Part shown: positions 1 through 8,291 of the stretch, one piece after another
Layout of the letters: every line of letters begins with the position of its first letter
Numbering within the stretch: position 1 is the stretch's first letter
DNA from: CAYHSR01 sp043821725
GTDB lineage: Bacteria > Patescibacteriota > Patescibacteriia > Magasanikbacterales > GWA2-37-8
Reading direction: 5' to 3'
Assembly: GCA_043821725.1 (NCBI GenBank)
Contig: JBDRCM010000027.1
Coordinates: forward strand, 1 to 31,843
DNA: 31,843 nt
Made by a program: the position numbers and the translations under genes
The notes under the pieces: generated by a model
Seen by the model: only the letters and a program-made list of their open reading frames with translations
The model's database searches: none
Told to the model about the DNA's origin: nothing

Positions 1-116
1 TTTCCGAGCGAGCGCAGGTAAAATACCCCGTGGTCTTGCCACGGGGTAGAGTCGCAGACATTATGCCTTTTGACCTGATACCCTGTGCTCTTGGCACAGG
101 GAGGGGTTCATTGCGA
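1..116 (-). repeat. Family 2 triple-hairpin repeat element, copy A (cut by window edge)
   Basis: Read on the minus strand, this stretch begins with AATGAACCCCTCCC and holds two perfect hairpins. One is at 81-101 (8-bp stem, 5-nt loop). The other is at 24-48 (10-bp stem, 5-nt loop). Both have the same loop, TCTTG on the plus strand. The element ends with GCTCGCTCGG and the first bases of a third palindrome that runs off the window. The same order of parts is found at 18626-18756, where the stem sequences differ but pairing is kept. Function unknown; a mobile or RNA-structure element is inferred. Confidence 0.75.
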
Positions 117-169
117 AAGCGTATTTGGCGACAGACCCTAAGTCGGGATTTTTTTTATTCAAATTTTTG

Positions 170-178
170 TGTTATAAT
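170..178 (+). promoter_or_regulatory. Putative extended -10 promoter of the giant surface protein gene
   Basis: TGTTATAAT at 170-178 is an extended -10 box with a consensus TATAAT hexamer. There is only a T-run in the -35 position. It lies 45 nt upstream of the ATG at 223. The same TGnTATAAT type recurs before other genes in this window. Confidence 0.5.
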
Positions 179-222
179 TACACGTAAGAAAATAGGCATT
201 GAATAATTACAGAATATTTTTT

Positions 223-3200
223 ATGTCAAGGCAATTTAGAAAAAAAATAGTGCCTTGTTTGTTGGCAGTTGTTTTGTTGTCCGGATTATCGCCTTGGCAG
301 GAAAACGAAGTTGCTTCAGGAAAAAACGATATTTATGCCAAGCCCGTAATGATTTTTGGTAGTTGGTTGAAACCAAGCAACATATCGGAAATAGAAGTTT
401 CAAAACAAGATGGACTGGAAAAATTTAATGAAGCCAATTCAGCATATCCAAACATTCCAAAGCCACAGCCATATATTTTTGAAAAGCAAATTACAGATCT
501 TGCCACTTCAACTGCAACTTCAACCATTGGTTCAGATTCCTTAAGCGCAACTTCCACAATCTCCACCACAACTTTATCCACATCAACAACAAATACAGCA
601 ACCACCACACTAATTGATTTTATCGATGGTCCCGCAACAGCTACTATGCCATTGGATGTTGGCAGTTCAACTCAGCCAGTTCCAATTTTTTCCACATCAA
701 CGCTCCAACAAACAACCTCAACCATAAATACGGGAACAAGCACGTCTGCAACTTCTTCAACAACAACTACAAAAACAACAGCCATTCCAACCTCATCAAC
801 GCCGGCCTTGCCATCAGTAACAGTTTTGCCAACTTCAACTTTATCTTCAACTTCAACGATTTTATCGCCAATTGCCAGTTCTTCAATATTAACTTCCACT
901 ACAACGATTTCCACTACAACTTTATTAGCCACAACAACAACTGTTTTTGCAACCAACACTGTTGCCTCCACAACAACTATTTCCACAACCACCACCATGA
1001 TTGCGACAACCACCATGATTTCTACAACCACTTTCATGACAGGTACAACCACTATTGCAACCTCCACAACCTCAACAACAAAAACTAAAAAAGAAAAAGA
1101 AGAGCCAGTTGATACTGATGTGTGGACAGACGGCAGTACAGATCTTATCATTAGCGGGTTTAATATCGCCAAATCGCCATACACAATGCGCTTGGTTGAT
1201 AGAATCAAGGAGCCAAAACTTGGAGTGTCATTGGCCACGTTAAAATATGAGAATATAAAAGACGATACATTAATTATAAGCTATAGTACTGACAGCGCTG
1301 ATGGATGGAAAAAATTAAGAAGCATCAATTTGAAAAAAGATCATTCAAATTTGACTCGCAATGGCTATTTATATCTGCCTTTAAACCATATTAAGACCGT
1401 TGGTGATTTGAAAGAAACTAAAATTAAATTTGAATATCAATATTTAATAAGGCCGGATAAAATTGAAGAAGGCAAAAACTGGGAAAAACAAGCAAAAACA
1501 ATATATATTGATTCTACGTGGATTGAAGCAAAAGCATATGAAAGGCCTGAAGATATGAGCTTGTTGCTTGTTTCAGGCAAGGACAGTTTTGCTTTGGATG
1601 AAAATATTGAAATGGAGTTTGCTTATTTTCAAAGGAATAATTCAATAATAAATAATTTATCAGGCAAGATGAGCTCATACTGGCAGAAAGTAAACAAAAA
1701 AGGCGCAAAGTCCAATGAAGATAATAGCGCCGGCTCAGATAATAGCACCGGCTCAAAAGACAAAAAAGATGATTTTAAATTGCAGGCCATGATTTTGGAT
1801 AAGAATGGGAAATTTATGACTACTCTGGAGCCGGAAATTATTTACAAAAATGGAAACAGGTTTAAAGTGCGTTTGAACAAGAGCCAGCGCAAGTTCAGGC
1901 CGGGGAATTATACTTTGGAAGTTGGAATAATTGAAGGCGACAAACTAATAAGCTATAGTCAGGATTTTACATGGGGCGTACTGGCTATCAATACAAACAG
2001 GTCAATATATACACCAGGCGAGCAAGCATATTTGCAGATGGCGGCTTTGAACGACAGCGGGCATACAATTTGTGATGCTGAATTATCTTTGCTGATAATT
2101 AAGCCGGATAATTCTTCGCAAAATTTGCAAGTAATGCGTTCGCAAGAATGTGGCCCTGATAATGTCGTTAGTGTTCCGGATTATTATTCATATTTTAGTG
2201 ATACCGCTCAGTTAGGAATATATAAAATGGTTTTGCAAAATATGGAAAACAGTTATAGCATAACCGATTATTTTGAAGTCAAGGACAATCCGGCGTTTGA
2301 AGTTGAAAGAATTGGACCAACGCGAATTTATCCCCCTGCCCAATATAGTATGGAGCTTAAAATAAAAGTTAATAAGGATTTAAAAGGCAAGATTGTGGAA
2401 AGATTTCCAAGCGATTTTGTAGTAAGCAATTGGTCCTTAAGAAATTATTTTGGAGAAGAATTTGAAATGAAGCTTGAACAAGGGAGTCATGTGTCTTCTC
2501 TTACTTCGCTTGTGGAATGGGATGCAGGTGAAGAATACATTCTTTCATATTACTTTGATGCCCCTCATATAAGCCCATATATTTATTTAATGGGACCAAT
2601 GGAATTATTTAAAGGGGATTGGCAAAATAGAAATGTGTTAAAAACAGAGCAGGTTATTGATTTAATGAAATTTTCTGTGCCTGCAACAGACGCACCAACA
2701 ACAACTGCAACAACAACTCCTGTGGTAGTGCAGAAGCCTAAAATACTTGTTCAAAAACAAGTTCCTGCCACGCAGTTTGATTCAATTTTTATAGAAAGCA
2801 GACAGTGGCAAATAGCTTCTGATGAAATGGAGTATATTGACCCAAACGGAGACGGCACACTCACACAATGCTTGCCAACGCCTTCAGGTGTTGATCATTA
2901 TACTATTCTTGATGATTTATTTCGCTATCCCGATGAGGGCGGTTATTCCGACTATCTTATTTGTGCTCTGAATGAGGTTACCATTTTGGAAATGACTACA
3001 ATAACCGATGTCACCTCTGTTTCATCCATTACAGTTTGGTTGTTCGGCCACGTTGGGCTTAATGTAGTGACTAATATTGAATTGTGGGATGCTGATGAAT
3101 CAACTCAGTATGGCAATACAGTTCAAATCCCCTATACTGGACAGACTGACAAATGGGTTTCAGCAACTTTTGATTCGCTCTCACTTACACAAAGCCAACT

Positions 3201-4107
3201 TGATGGTCTTAAAATTAGGTATGAATATACAGCACCAAAAAAGGAAGAGAGTGTTCCTGCGACAACTTATGCTGAAGTTACTTATGAGTATGCCTCCAGT
3301 TCAGTGCCTATAGTATCAGATGTGTCTTTAAACAGCCAAAATAATATTACTTTAATTGAAGATTCCACTGTTTTGGTTAGCGCCACAGGTACTGTTAGTC
3401 ATGGAGACGGATATGAATTTATTGACAATGTTACTGCTAAGATTTTCAGATCAGGAGTAAGCGGAGCTGAAGCGTGCGAAGTTGATGATAATAATTGTTA
3501 TGAAATTCAGAGTTGTGGCTTAAGCGATTGTTCAGTAAACAGCTGTTTGGCTACTTGTTCCATACAAATGCAGTTTCATGCAGATCCAACAAGTGTAAGC
3601 ACTACATTTTCCGCTCAATATTGGAGGGCATGGATAGAAGCCACGGATACCAGTGAAATGACAGGCGAAGCATACAGCCCGATTGACGCGCCTGAAGTTG
3701 ATGGATTAACTGCAATACAAGCTGAACAAGATGTTTATTTCAGCCAAAGTTTGCCCGGTGGAATAACTGATCCTTTGGATCGCATTGTCACTGTCACAAG
3801 TACCGGCAATGTTTCGCTTGATTTAAATATTTATTCTGATGATTTAACGTCGCCAAGCACAACCGCTATAATACCGCCATCCAACATACGCTTTTCATTG
3901 GTGACGAATACCGCTTTTGCATCAGCAACTGCTTTGGGATATTCTCCTGGGCAGAGTGTTGATATCAATATTCCAAAAAATATAAGCTCATCATCTTTAC
4001 AGACCGGCCAAATATGGTTTGGATTGGAAGTTCCTGTGCCTGCTAAAGGAATTTATGCCGGGACGTTTTATTTTAATGGTTTCGTAAATAGCTTGCCTTG
4101 GCCTTAA
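223..4107 (+). CDS. Giant secreted Thr/Ser-rich surface protein with MG2-like and C-terminal FGLEVP domains
   Basis: I do not recognise a named family for the whole 1294-aa protein. A Sec signal peptide (basic start, then PCLLAVVLLSGL) opens it. Residues about 92-289 are a low-complexity Thr/Ser stalk built of TTTxxxTTT-like units, probably extended and possibly glycosylated. From about residue 588, NRSIYTPGEQAYLQ resembles the MG2 domain of alpha-2-macroglobulin-type proteins. A further beta-rich domain with a DPNGDG stretch starts near 873. Residues about 1027-1294 hold a six-cysteine cluster (1085-1113) and end in a WFGLEVPVPAKGIYAGTF segment; this part aligns with the separate 317-aa protein at 9898. 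No C-terminal membrane anchor or sortase signal is visible. ATG 223 is preferred over the in-frame TTG at 199 because it starts directly at the basic signal-peptide region. The gene is 2 nt upstream of the next gene, so the two are probably cotranscribed. Confidence 0.85.
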   Translation: MSRQFRKKIVPCLLAVVLLSGLSPWQENEVASGKNDIYAKPVMIFGSWLKPSNISEIEVSKQDGLEKFNEANSAYPNIPKPQPYIFEKQITDLATSTATSTIGSDSLSATSTISTTTLSTSTTNTATTTLIDFIDGPATATMPLDVGSSTQPVPIFSTSTLQQTTSTINTGTSTSATSSTTTTKTTAIPTSSTPALPSVTVLPTSTLSSTSTILSPIASSSILTSTTTISTTTLLATTTTVFATNTVASTTTISTTTTMIATTTMISTTTFMTGTTTIATSTTSTTKTKKEKEEPVDTDVWTDGSTDLIISGFNIAKSPYTMRLVDRIKEPKLGVSLATLKYENIKDDTLIISYSTDSADGWKKLRSINLKKDHSNLTRNGYLYLPLNHIKTVGDLKETKIKFEYQYLIRPDKIEEGKNWEKQAKTIYIDSTWIEAKAYERPEDMSLLLVSGKDSFALDENIEMEFAYFQRNNSIINNLSGKMSSYWQKVNKKGAKSNEDNSAGSDNSTGSKDKKDDFKLQAMILDKNGKFMTTLEPEIIYKNGNRFKVRLNKSQRKFRPGNYTLEVGIIEGDKLISYSQDFTWGVLAINTNRSIYTPGEQAYLQMAALNDSGHTICDAELSLLIIKPDNSSQNLQVMRSQECGPDNVVSVPDYYSYFSDTAQLGIYKMVLQNMENSYSITDYFEVKDNPAFEVERIGPTRIYPPAQYSMELKIKVNKDLKGKIVERFPSDFVVSNWSLRNYFGEEFEMKLEQGSHVSSLTSLVEWDAGEEYILSYYFDAPHISPYIYLMGPMELFKGDWQNRNVLKTEQVIDLMKFSVPATDAPTTTATTTPVVVQKPKILVQKQVPATQFDSIFIESRQWQIASDEMEYIDPNGDGTLTQCLPTPSGVDHYTILDDLFRYPDEGGYSDYLICALNEVTILEMTTITDVTSVSSITVWLFGHVGLNVVTNIELWDADESTQYGNTVQIPYTGQTDKWVSATFDSLSLTQSQLDGLKIRYEYTAPKKEESVPATTYAEVTYEYASSSVPIVSDVSLNSQNNITLIEDSTVLVSATGTVSHGDGYEFIDNVTAKIFRSGVSGAEACEVDDNNCYEIQSCGLSDCSVNSCLATCSIQMQFHADPTSVSTTFSAQYWRAWIEATDTSEMTGEAYSPIDAPEVDGLTAIQAEQDVYFSQSLPGGITDPLDRIVTVTSTGNVSLDLNIYSDDLTSPSTTAIIPPSNIRFSLVTNTAFASATALGYSPGQSVDINIPKNISSSSLQTGQIWFGLEVPVPAKGIYAGTFYFNGFVNSLPWP
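498..1089 (+). repeat. Low-complexity CA-rich coding repeat (Thr/Ser stalk)
   Basis: This stretch is made of loosely repeated CAACA/TCCACA motifs that encode Thr and Ser in runs such as STTTISTTTLLATTTT. It is an imprecise minisatellite inside the surface protein gene, likely to vary in length between strains. The opposite strand is open for 188 codons only because of this composition. Confidence 0.7.
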
Positions 4108-4109
4108 TT

Positions 4110-5051
4110 ATGAAAAGAATTTATTTTTCAATTTTACTGGGAGTATTTTCTTGTTTAGCATTTATTGGAACGGCTTTTGGCAGTGGTTTTGGAATAAGTC
4201 CAAGCCAAATACAGGAGCGATATTTGATGCCAGGTTCAAAAACAAGTGTGTACATTGAGGTGAGTCGGTCAGATGTAAGACAACAAGCAATTATTGATGT
4301 AAAAAAAGATTTGGGACAGGCAAATGATTGGGTAATTGTTAACAATAACAAGTCAATTGTGCTAAGTCCAAGAGAAAACAAAGTACAAGTGCCAATTACG
4401 ATTAATATACCAAAAAGCTTATCAGAAAATCTCGTTGCCGGACAAGCAATGGATTTTACAGGCAGTATTTCATTTAGCGAGCGACAGTTAACTGTCGGCC
4501 AAAACAGCGCTGTTAATATCGGCAGTCAAATTAAAGTTTTATTGGGTATTATTGACGCGAAAGTAAGTGATATTAGCCCTCGCCATATAGAGTTGTCAAG
4601 CGCTTTTGCGCAAAAAAAGTGGCTTTTTTTCTCTTTGCCCGGACAAATAAAATTCAGTTTGGATTTAGATAACGCAGGCAATCAAATGGCCGGATTGGAT
4701 ATGTTGTCAGTGCGCATTTATGATAAAAGCGAGAAAATTCTATTACAGACAATCAATTATTCAAGAGCAAAAAAAATAGCCCCGTTTACAAGGAGCTTTG
4801 TGGAATTAACAGTACCTGCTTATTTGGATGAGGGCGAATATGTTTTTCACGCCTATGCCTATGCCAATGGATCTGCTATTCCGGCGCTTGAGCAAAGAAT
4901 GCTTGCAAAAGTTTCAGGTGTTGTGGATTGGCGCGTTAGCGTGATTATCGGTTTAAAAAAGTATTGGCCATTGGCAATAATAGCGTTTGTTATATTTTTT
5001 CCATTTGGGGCAATAAAAAGAAAATTTATTAAAAAAAATAATTCGCATTGA
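4110..5051 (+). CDS. Membrane-anchored beta-sandwich surface protein (paralogue 1 of 3, WxLIP-like)
   Basis: This 313-aa protein has a signal peptide (about 1-24), a mature start with the motif GFGISPSQI, an Ig-like beta-sandwich ectodomain, a transmembrane helix near residues 285-303 and a basic cytoplasmic tail (KRKFIKK). The layout and the G(I/L)(A/S)PS motif are shared with the proteins at 7394 and 8292, so the three are paralogues. The architecture (signal peptide, two beta-sandwich domains, C-terminal TM, Lys-rich tail) resembles WxL-interacting proteins (DUF916/DUF3324) of Firmicutes; homology is inferred, not shown. ATG 4110 follows the stop of the giant surface protein gene by 2 nt, which suggests translational coupling. 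The partner may be that giant protein. Confidence 0.8.
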   Translation: MKRIYFSILLGVFSCLAFIGTAFGSGFGISPSQIQERYLMPGSKTSVYIEVSRSDVRQQAIIDVKKDLGQANDWVIVNNNKSIVLSPRENKVQVPITINIPKSLSENLVAGQAMDFTGSISFSERQLTVGQNSAVNIGSQIKVLLGIIDAKVSDISPRHIELSSAFAQKKWLFFSLPGQIKFSLDLDNAGNQMAGLDMLSVRIYDKSEKILLQTINYSRAKKIAPFTRSFVELTVPAYLDEGEYVFHAYAYANGSAIPALEQRMLAKVSGVVDWRVSVIIGLKKYWPLAIIAFVIFFPFGAIKRKFIKKNNSH

Positions 5052-5053
5052 CG

Positions 5054-5401
5054 CTACCGGTAAGTAAGCATGGCAGTGATTATCATTGCGGAAAGGGCTA
5101 TAAAAGCCGTTAAAAATAATGTGCGGACGCGGGTATATAATGTGACGAAATTGCTAAATGCCTGCAAATAAGTTCCGTTTTTATCCCGGTGCGCTATTCT
5201 TTGAAAGCTTTCAACCTCGGAATACTTTAGAATAATGGGGATGTGCTTGGGATTTTTAGTAAGAATAAAGCCGATTACTACCACTGCTATTATAATGCCG
5301 GCCATAAATCCCAAAAATCCATGATTATGAAAGAGGTTATCAAAAAAGAGTCCCATATCTCGGCTGTTAGCCATAATACCATTAAAGAAATTGGAAAACA
5401 T
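5054..5401 (-). CDS. Small two-helix membrane protein of unknown function
   Basis: This 115-aa protein is not recognised. It has two clear hydrophobic helices (about residues 29-47, GFMAGIIIAVVVIGFIL, and 93-112, LFLTAFIALSAMIITAML). A polar loop of about 45 residues lies between them and is rich in basic and aromatic residues. Composition is protein-like in this frame, and it sits in a convergent position 2 nt from the end of the upstream surface protein gene. A minus-strand TATAAT at 5447-5452 lies about 46 nt upstream of the ATG. No Shine-Dalgarno sequence is visible. Confidence 0.65.
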   Translation of the reverse strand: MFSNFFNGIMANSRDMGLFFDNLFHNHGFLGFMAGIIIAVVVIGFILTKNPKHIPIILKYSEVESFQRIAHRDKNGTYLQAFSNFVTLYTRVRTLFLTAFIALSAMIITAMLTYR

Positions 5402-5446
5402 AAATAGGTAGGTTTAAAAAATTCTGTATGAGTTCTGATTAAAATT

Positions 5447-5452
5447 ATTATA
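5447..5452 (-). promoter_or_regulatory. Possible -10 box for the small membrane protein
   Basis: The minus strand reads TATAAT here, about 46 nt before the ATG at 5401. There is no recognisable -35 box, and the region is AT-rich, so this is weak. Confidence 0.3.
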
Positions 5453-5535
5453 CTACATCTTCAGATAAAAAAAAAGTTAATAAGTTTTATGTAAGAATTA
5501 CAAGCGTTGTTTACACTTATAATAATCGTTTAAAT

Positions 5536-5590
5536 GTCATTCTGAACGAAATGAATGAGCAAAGCGAATGAATGAAGTGAAGAATCCCTT
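5536..5590 (+). repeat. Family 1 palindromic repeat, plus orientation (locus 1, left arm)
   Basis: It starts GTCATTCTGA and ends GAAGAATCCCTT. The ends can pair through ATTCT and AGAAT. The core is a GAATGAA-rich segment. It faces the element at 5607-5686. Confidence 0.75.
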
Positions 5591-5606
5591 AGATAACATG
5601 AGGGGG

Positions 5607-5686
5607 ATCCCTTCATTTCATTCAGGGCAAGCTCTTCGGTCGCGGAGTTTATCCTCGAGCGTAGCGAAGGGCTCAGGATGACAGGT
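5607..5686 (-). repeat. 80-bp perfect inverted repeat, left copy (family 1, minus orientation)
   Basis: These 80 bases are the exact reverse complement of 11753-11832; I checked them base by base. Read on the minus strand the element has GTCATCCTGAG near its start and GAAGGGAT at its end. An internal ATCCTGAG can pair with CTCGAGGAT. Together the two copies bracket the signal peptidase and surface protein genes. A truncated unit (CTCAGGATGAC) follows at 5694-5704. Confidence 0.9.
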
Positions 5687-5824
5687 AAGACGCTCAGGAT
5701 GACACATAGCGATCAAAAAATAAAAGTGTAAATAACGCTATGATTTCTAACATTTTATGCATTAAATTTTATATGTATGAAATAAGCAAGCTACGAAAAA
5801 AATAGTAGCACGGAATAATTTTTT

Positions 5825-6370
5825 ATGAAATTGCAATTAAAAGAAAAAATAAACGCTTTTAGAAATTACCTTAATTTAGTGTTATATGTGCTGGCATTAT
5901 TTTTGTTTACAATAATAGTAATAAGGTTTTTTGTAATAAGCCCTGGCAAGACAAATGGCCCTTCAATGCAACCCACATTCGTTGATAATGATCTTTTTTT
6001 TGTAAATAAAATTGTTTATTTATTCACAGAGCCGAAAAGATATGACATTGTGCAGATTATTGATCCTGAAGATCAAAAATTAATGCTTAAAAGAATCATC
6101 GGCATGCCCGGCGAAGTAATAATAATCAAACGAGGAAAAGTGTTTGTCAGAGTAATAGGGGAAACCCAGGAAAGGCAGATTATTGAGTCCGACTATCTTG
6201 ACAGTAGAGTTTACACTAAGCTTATGGGGCAAAATAGACCGTTAACTTATGTTGTTGGAGATGGCCAATATTTTCTGCTTGGAGATAATCGTCCAAAAAG
6301 CACTGATTCTCGCTATTATGGGCCTGTTTTACGGACGAATATCACCGGCAGAATTATAGAAATCAAATGA
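5825..6370 (+). CDS. lepB: Signal peptidase I
   Basis: This type I signal peptidase cleaves Sec/Tat signal peptides at the outer face of the cytoplasmic membrane. The 181-aa protein has one N-terminal transmembrane helix (about residues 18-38), the catalytic serine in GPSMQPT (Ser47), the catalytic lysine in LMLKRIIGMPGE (Lys89) and the conserved box GQYFLLGDNRPKSTDSR near the C-terminus. Length fits the short bacterial form with one TM. It stands inside a cluster of exported proteins, so they are probably substrates. Its 3' end overlaps the converging minus-strand gene by 42 nt. Confidence 0.95.
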   Translation: MKLQLKEKINAFRNYLNLVLYVLALFLFTIIVIRFFVISPGKTNGPSMQPTFVDNDLFFVNKIVYLFTEPKRYDIVQIIDPEDQKLMLKRIIGMPGEVIIIKRGKVFVRVIGETQERQIIESDYLDSRVYTKLMGQNRPLTYVVGDGQYFLLGDNRPKSTDSRYYGPVLRTNITGRIIEIK

Positions 6371-7276
6371 GGTTGTAAGAATATACGGCCTATTTGGTAT
6401 ATCAATGAGCTCAATTTGTTTATGGACGTCCAAATCAATTAAATAAATTTTTTCTTTTTTTATTGCCAGCACGCGCTTTTCATCCAAAATAATAATTTTT
6501 TTCGCAGAAGGGATCAAAGCCCTGCGCTTAATGTTATTTTTATTGTCAGTAAGAGTTACAAAGCCATAAAAGTTGCTAATTTCAATTTCATTGGTTTTTG
6601 TGCTTATTTGGCTCTCATCTATAAGTTTTAGTTCGGTGCTTGTCATGTTATATGAAAAAATTCTTCTTTGCTTGTCTATTTCTTTGATTATCAAGATGCC
6701 CTTATAATTTGGATCCCAAAATGATTCAAATGTCTCTGCTTTGTCTTGGTAGCCATTATCATCAAGAATGTCTGTTATCTTTTCGCATTTTTTAAAGTCA
6801 TCCGGCGAATATATTTTTGAGGCGCAAAAATATTGTTGTGTTTTGGTTTTTGAGTTTTGTTCTAGGCCATGGAACAGTAAATACATTTTTCCTGCATCAA
6901 CATTTATTTCGCCTATTAAGCCGGGTAGAGATGAAATATTGCGATGCCGTATTATCTCATTATTAAAATGATACATTGCCTGTGTGTCTGTGCTGTTTTC
7001 AGGCAGGCCGAAAACAATAATTTCATTTGGGTTGACAAATAAGTGATTCCATTTGCCTAAAATTTCTTGGATTTTTTTATCAGGCAGTCGTATGGAAAAC
7101 ACTTTATCAGTGTGCTTAATCAGTACCAGTTCGGATATCTGTTTTAAGCTTGAGATCTCTGATGCATTCTTTATTGAATAGATTTTAAATAATACGACAG
7201 CCAATCCAATGTTTATTGCCACTATTAATAAAATTAAAATAGCAAGAATTTTCTTTTTTTTGGTTATATGTTTCAT
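6329..7276 (-). CDS. Bitopic membrane protein with large extracellular domain, unknown function
   Basis: The function of this 315-aa protein is not recognised. It has a short Lys-rich cytoplasmic start (MKHITKKKK), a transmembrane helix (about residues 10-31) and a roughly 280-residue beta-rich ectodomain with two cysteines (CASKIYSPDDFKKC). The repeating strand pattern could be a propeller-like fold, but I cannot show this. ATG 7276 is chosen over the upstream in-frame ATG at 7354 because a good minus-strand promoter (TTTACA, 17 nt, TATAAT) at 7332-7360 would start transcription downstream of 7354. It overlaps the lepB 3' end tail-to-tail and is divergent from the surface protein at 7394. 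Confidence 0.75.
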   Translation of the reverse strand: MKHITKKKKILAILILLIVAINIGLAVVLFKIYSIKNASEISSLKQISELVLIKHTDKVFSIRLPDKKIQEILGKWNHLFVNPNEIIVFGLPENSTDTQAMYHFNNEIIRHRNISSLPGLIGEINVDAGKMYLLFHGLEQNSKTKTQQYFCASKIYSPDDFKKCEKITDILDDNGYQDKAETFESFWDPNYKGILIIKEIDKQRRIFSYNMTSTELKLIDESQISTKTNEIEISNFYGFVTLTDNKNNIKRRALIPSAKKIIILDEKRVLAIKKEKIYLIDLDVHKQIELIDIPNRPYILTTSFDFYNSAGDIRP

Positions 7277-7331
7277 AAATATTTTACAGTGATTAAAAGT
7301 TTTCCACAGCTGTGCTGTTAATACAGAGCGT

Positions 7332-7360
7332 ATTATAGTATAATATGTATGCAATGTAAA
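7332..7360 (-). promoter_or_regulatory. Promoter for the minus-strand bitopic protein gene
   Basis: On the minus strand, -35 TTTACA (7355-7360) and -10 TATAAT (7332-7337) are separated by 17 nt. The start site would fall near 7325, so the ATG at 7276 is the usable start. Confidence 0.55.
7339..7344 (+). promoter_or_regulatory. Putative -10 box for the 7394 operon, overlapping the divergent promoter
   Basis: TATAAT on the plus strand, 49 nt before the ATG at 7394, with a poor -35 region. It lies between the -10 and -35 boxes of the opposite promoter, so the two could not both be occupied by RNA polymerase at once. Confidence 0.45.
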
Positions 7361-7393
7361 TATGCAATGTAAAATTTAATTAGTAATACCAAA

Positions 7394-8284
7394 ATGAAAA
7401 TCTGTTCGTTGAAAAAAAAGTTGTTTAGTTTTTGTTTTATTTTTGCGTTTTTGATTATATTTACTCCGTGTATTGTTGATGCGATTGGAATCGCGCCAAG
7501 CCAAATAACATTGAATGGGGTGCTTGATAATTCAACTGTTGAAAAAAAGGTAAACATTATTAGAAGCCAGAAGGAGTCATATTCGGATTTAAGTTTTAAT
7601 GTTAAAACAAGCGGAACCGGGGCTCAATACATTGAAATGCCGGAAAAAAGAATGACTCTTGAATACGGTGAAACAGAAAAAGAGTTTATATTTTATATCA
7701 AGCCGAAAAACGCTGGCATTAACAACTATGAAGCGCAAATCATATTTATCTCTGAAGCGGTTCCTAACAGTTTGCAGACCAATATGGCCATAAATATGGG
7801 ATTGAGCGCTAAAGTAGCATTTGATGTTGTGGAAGAAAAGCGTTCTGATTTAGTCATCAATGATTTGTTTTTTTATCAAAAAGCTGATAAAATAACTTTG
7901 GATTACTCGATTAAGAATAAGGGAAATTCTGTTGAAAGCGTTCAGAAAATTGAAATTAAAGTGACTAATCAAAGCAATGAAGTTGTTTTTAAGCAAACAG
8001 TGAGTTTTAGTCCTGAGTATGCTTTGCATGAACCGTTTGGCGACGAATCATTTAATTTTGTGTTTGATATTCCAAAGCAAATTAAAAGAGGAAGTTATTC
8101 AGCAAAAATAGTTTTTCAATCAGACAACAAAGAAGTAGTTTCTTTTGAAAAGCCCATCTCAATCCGTCCGTTGGTTAAAAAAAATATTTTATCAAATTTT
8201 ATGGATATTTTGCAAAATCGCTATGAAATTCTATATCCAATGGTACCGCTTTGTTTTTTTGTAATTTTTTTATTTTTTATATAA
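7394..8284 (+). CDS. Membrane-anchored beta-sandwich surface protein (paralogue 2 of 3, WxLIP-like)
   Basis: This 296-aa exported protein has a signal peptide (residues about 1-31), a mature start IGIAPSQITLNG, and two predicted beta-sandwich domains. The first ends near the FYIKPKNAGINNYEAQI segment. The second contains LDYSIKNKGNSVESVQKIEI, a typical CARDB/Ig-like strand pattern. It ends in a C-terminal hydrophobic helix (LCFFVIFLFFI) with almost nothing after it. Alignable motifs (APSxI, GETEKEFIFYIKP, KNKGN) are shared with the next gene, which starts 7 nt downstream, and more weakly with the gene at 4110. A structural or scaffold role at the cell surface is inferred. No Shine-Dalgarno sequence is seen. 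Confidence 0.8.
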   Translation: MKICSLKKKLFSFCFIFAFLIIFTPCIVDAIGIAPSQITLNGVLDNSTVEKKVNIIRSQKESYSDLSFNVKTSGTGAQYIEMPEKRMTLEYGETEKEFIFYIKPKNAGINNYEAQIIFISEAVPNSLQTNMAINMGLSAKVAFDVVEEKRSDLVINDLFFYQKADKITLDYSIKNKGNSVESVQKIEIKVTNQSNEVVFKQTVSFSPEYALHEPFGDESFNFVFDIPKQIKRGSYSAKIVFQSDNKEVVSFEKPISIRPLVKKNILSNFMDILQNRYEILYPMVPLCFFVIFLFFI

Positions 8285-8291
8285 CAATTCT

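Larger units (their letters stand above)
5402..5824. other. Gene-free stretch holding family 1 repeats
   Basis: This 423-nt gap has no credible reading frame. Its centre (5536-5704) is filled with family 1 repeat elements: one plus-oriented (5536-5590), one minus-oriented (5607-5686) and a truncated unit (5690-5704). The flanks (5402-5535 and 5705-5824) are AT-rich with nothing else I can identify apart from the possible minus-strand -10 box. Confidence 0.7.

Noticed and set aside
134..157. Possible terminator with CCCTAAGTCGGG followed by eight T
   Set aside because: Only 3-4 bp can pair. It looks more like a remnant of a CCCGACTTAGTCGGG palindrome; too weak to call.
672..1238. 188-codon open frame on the minus strand within the Thr/Ser stalk
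   Set aside because: It is Val-rich only because it is the complement of the CA-rich repeats; no domain, start signal or context supports it.
3121..3140. GTTCAAATC stretch resembling a tRNA T-arm
   Set aside because: It lies in the giant surface protein frame, and no cloverleaf can be drawn around it. No other tRNA-like sequence was found.
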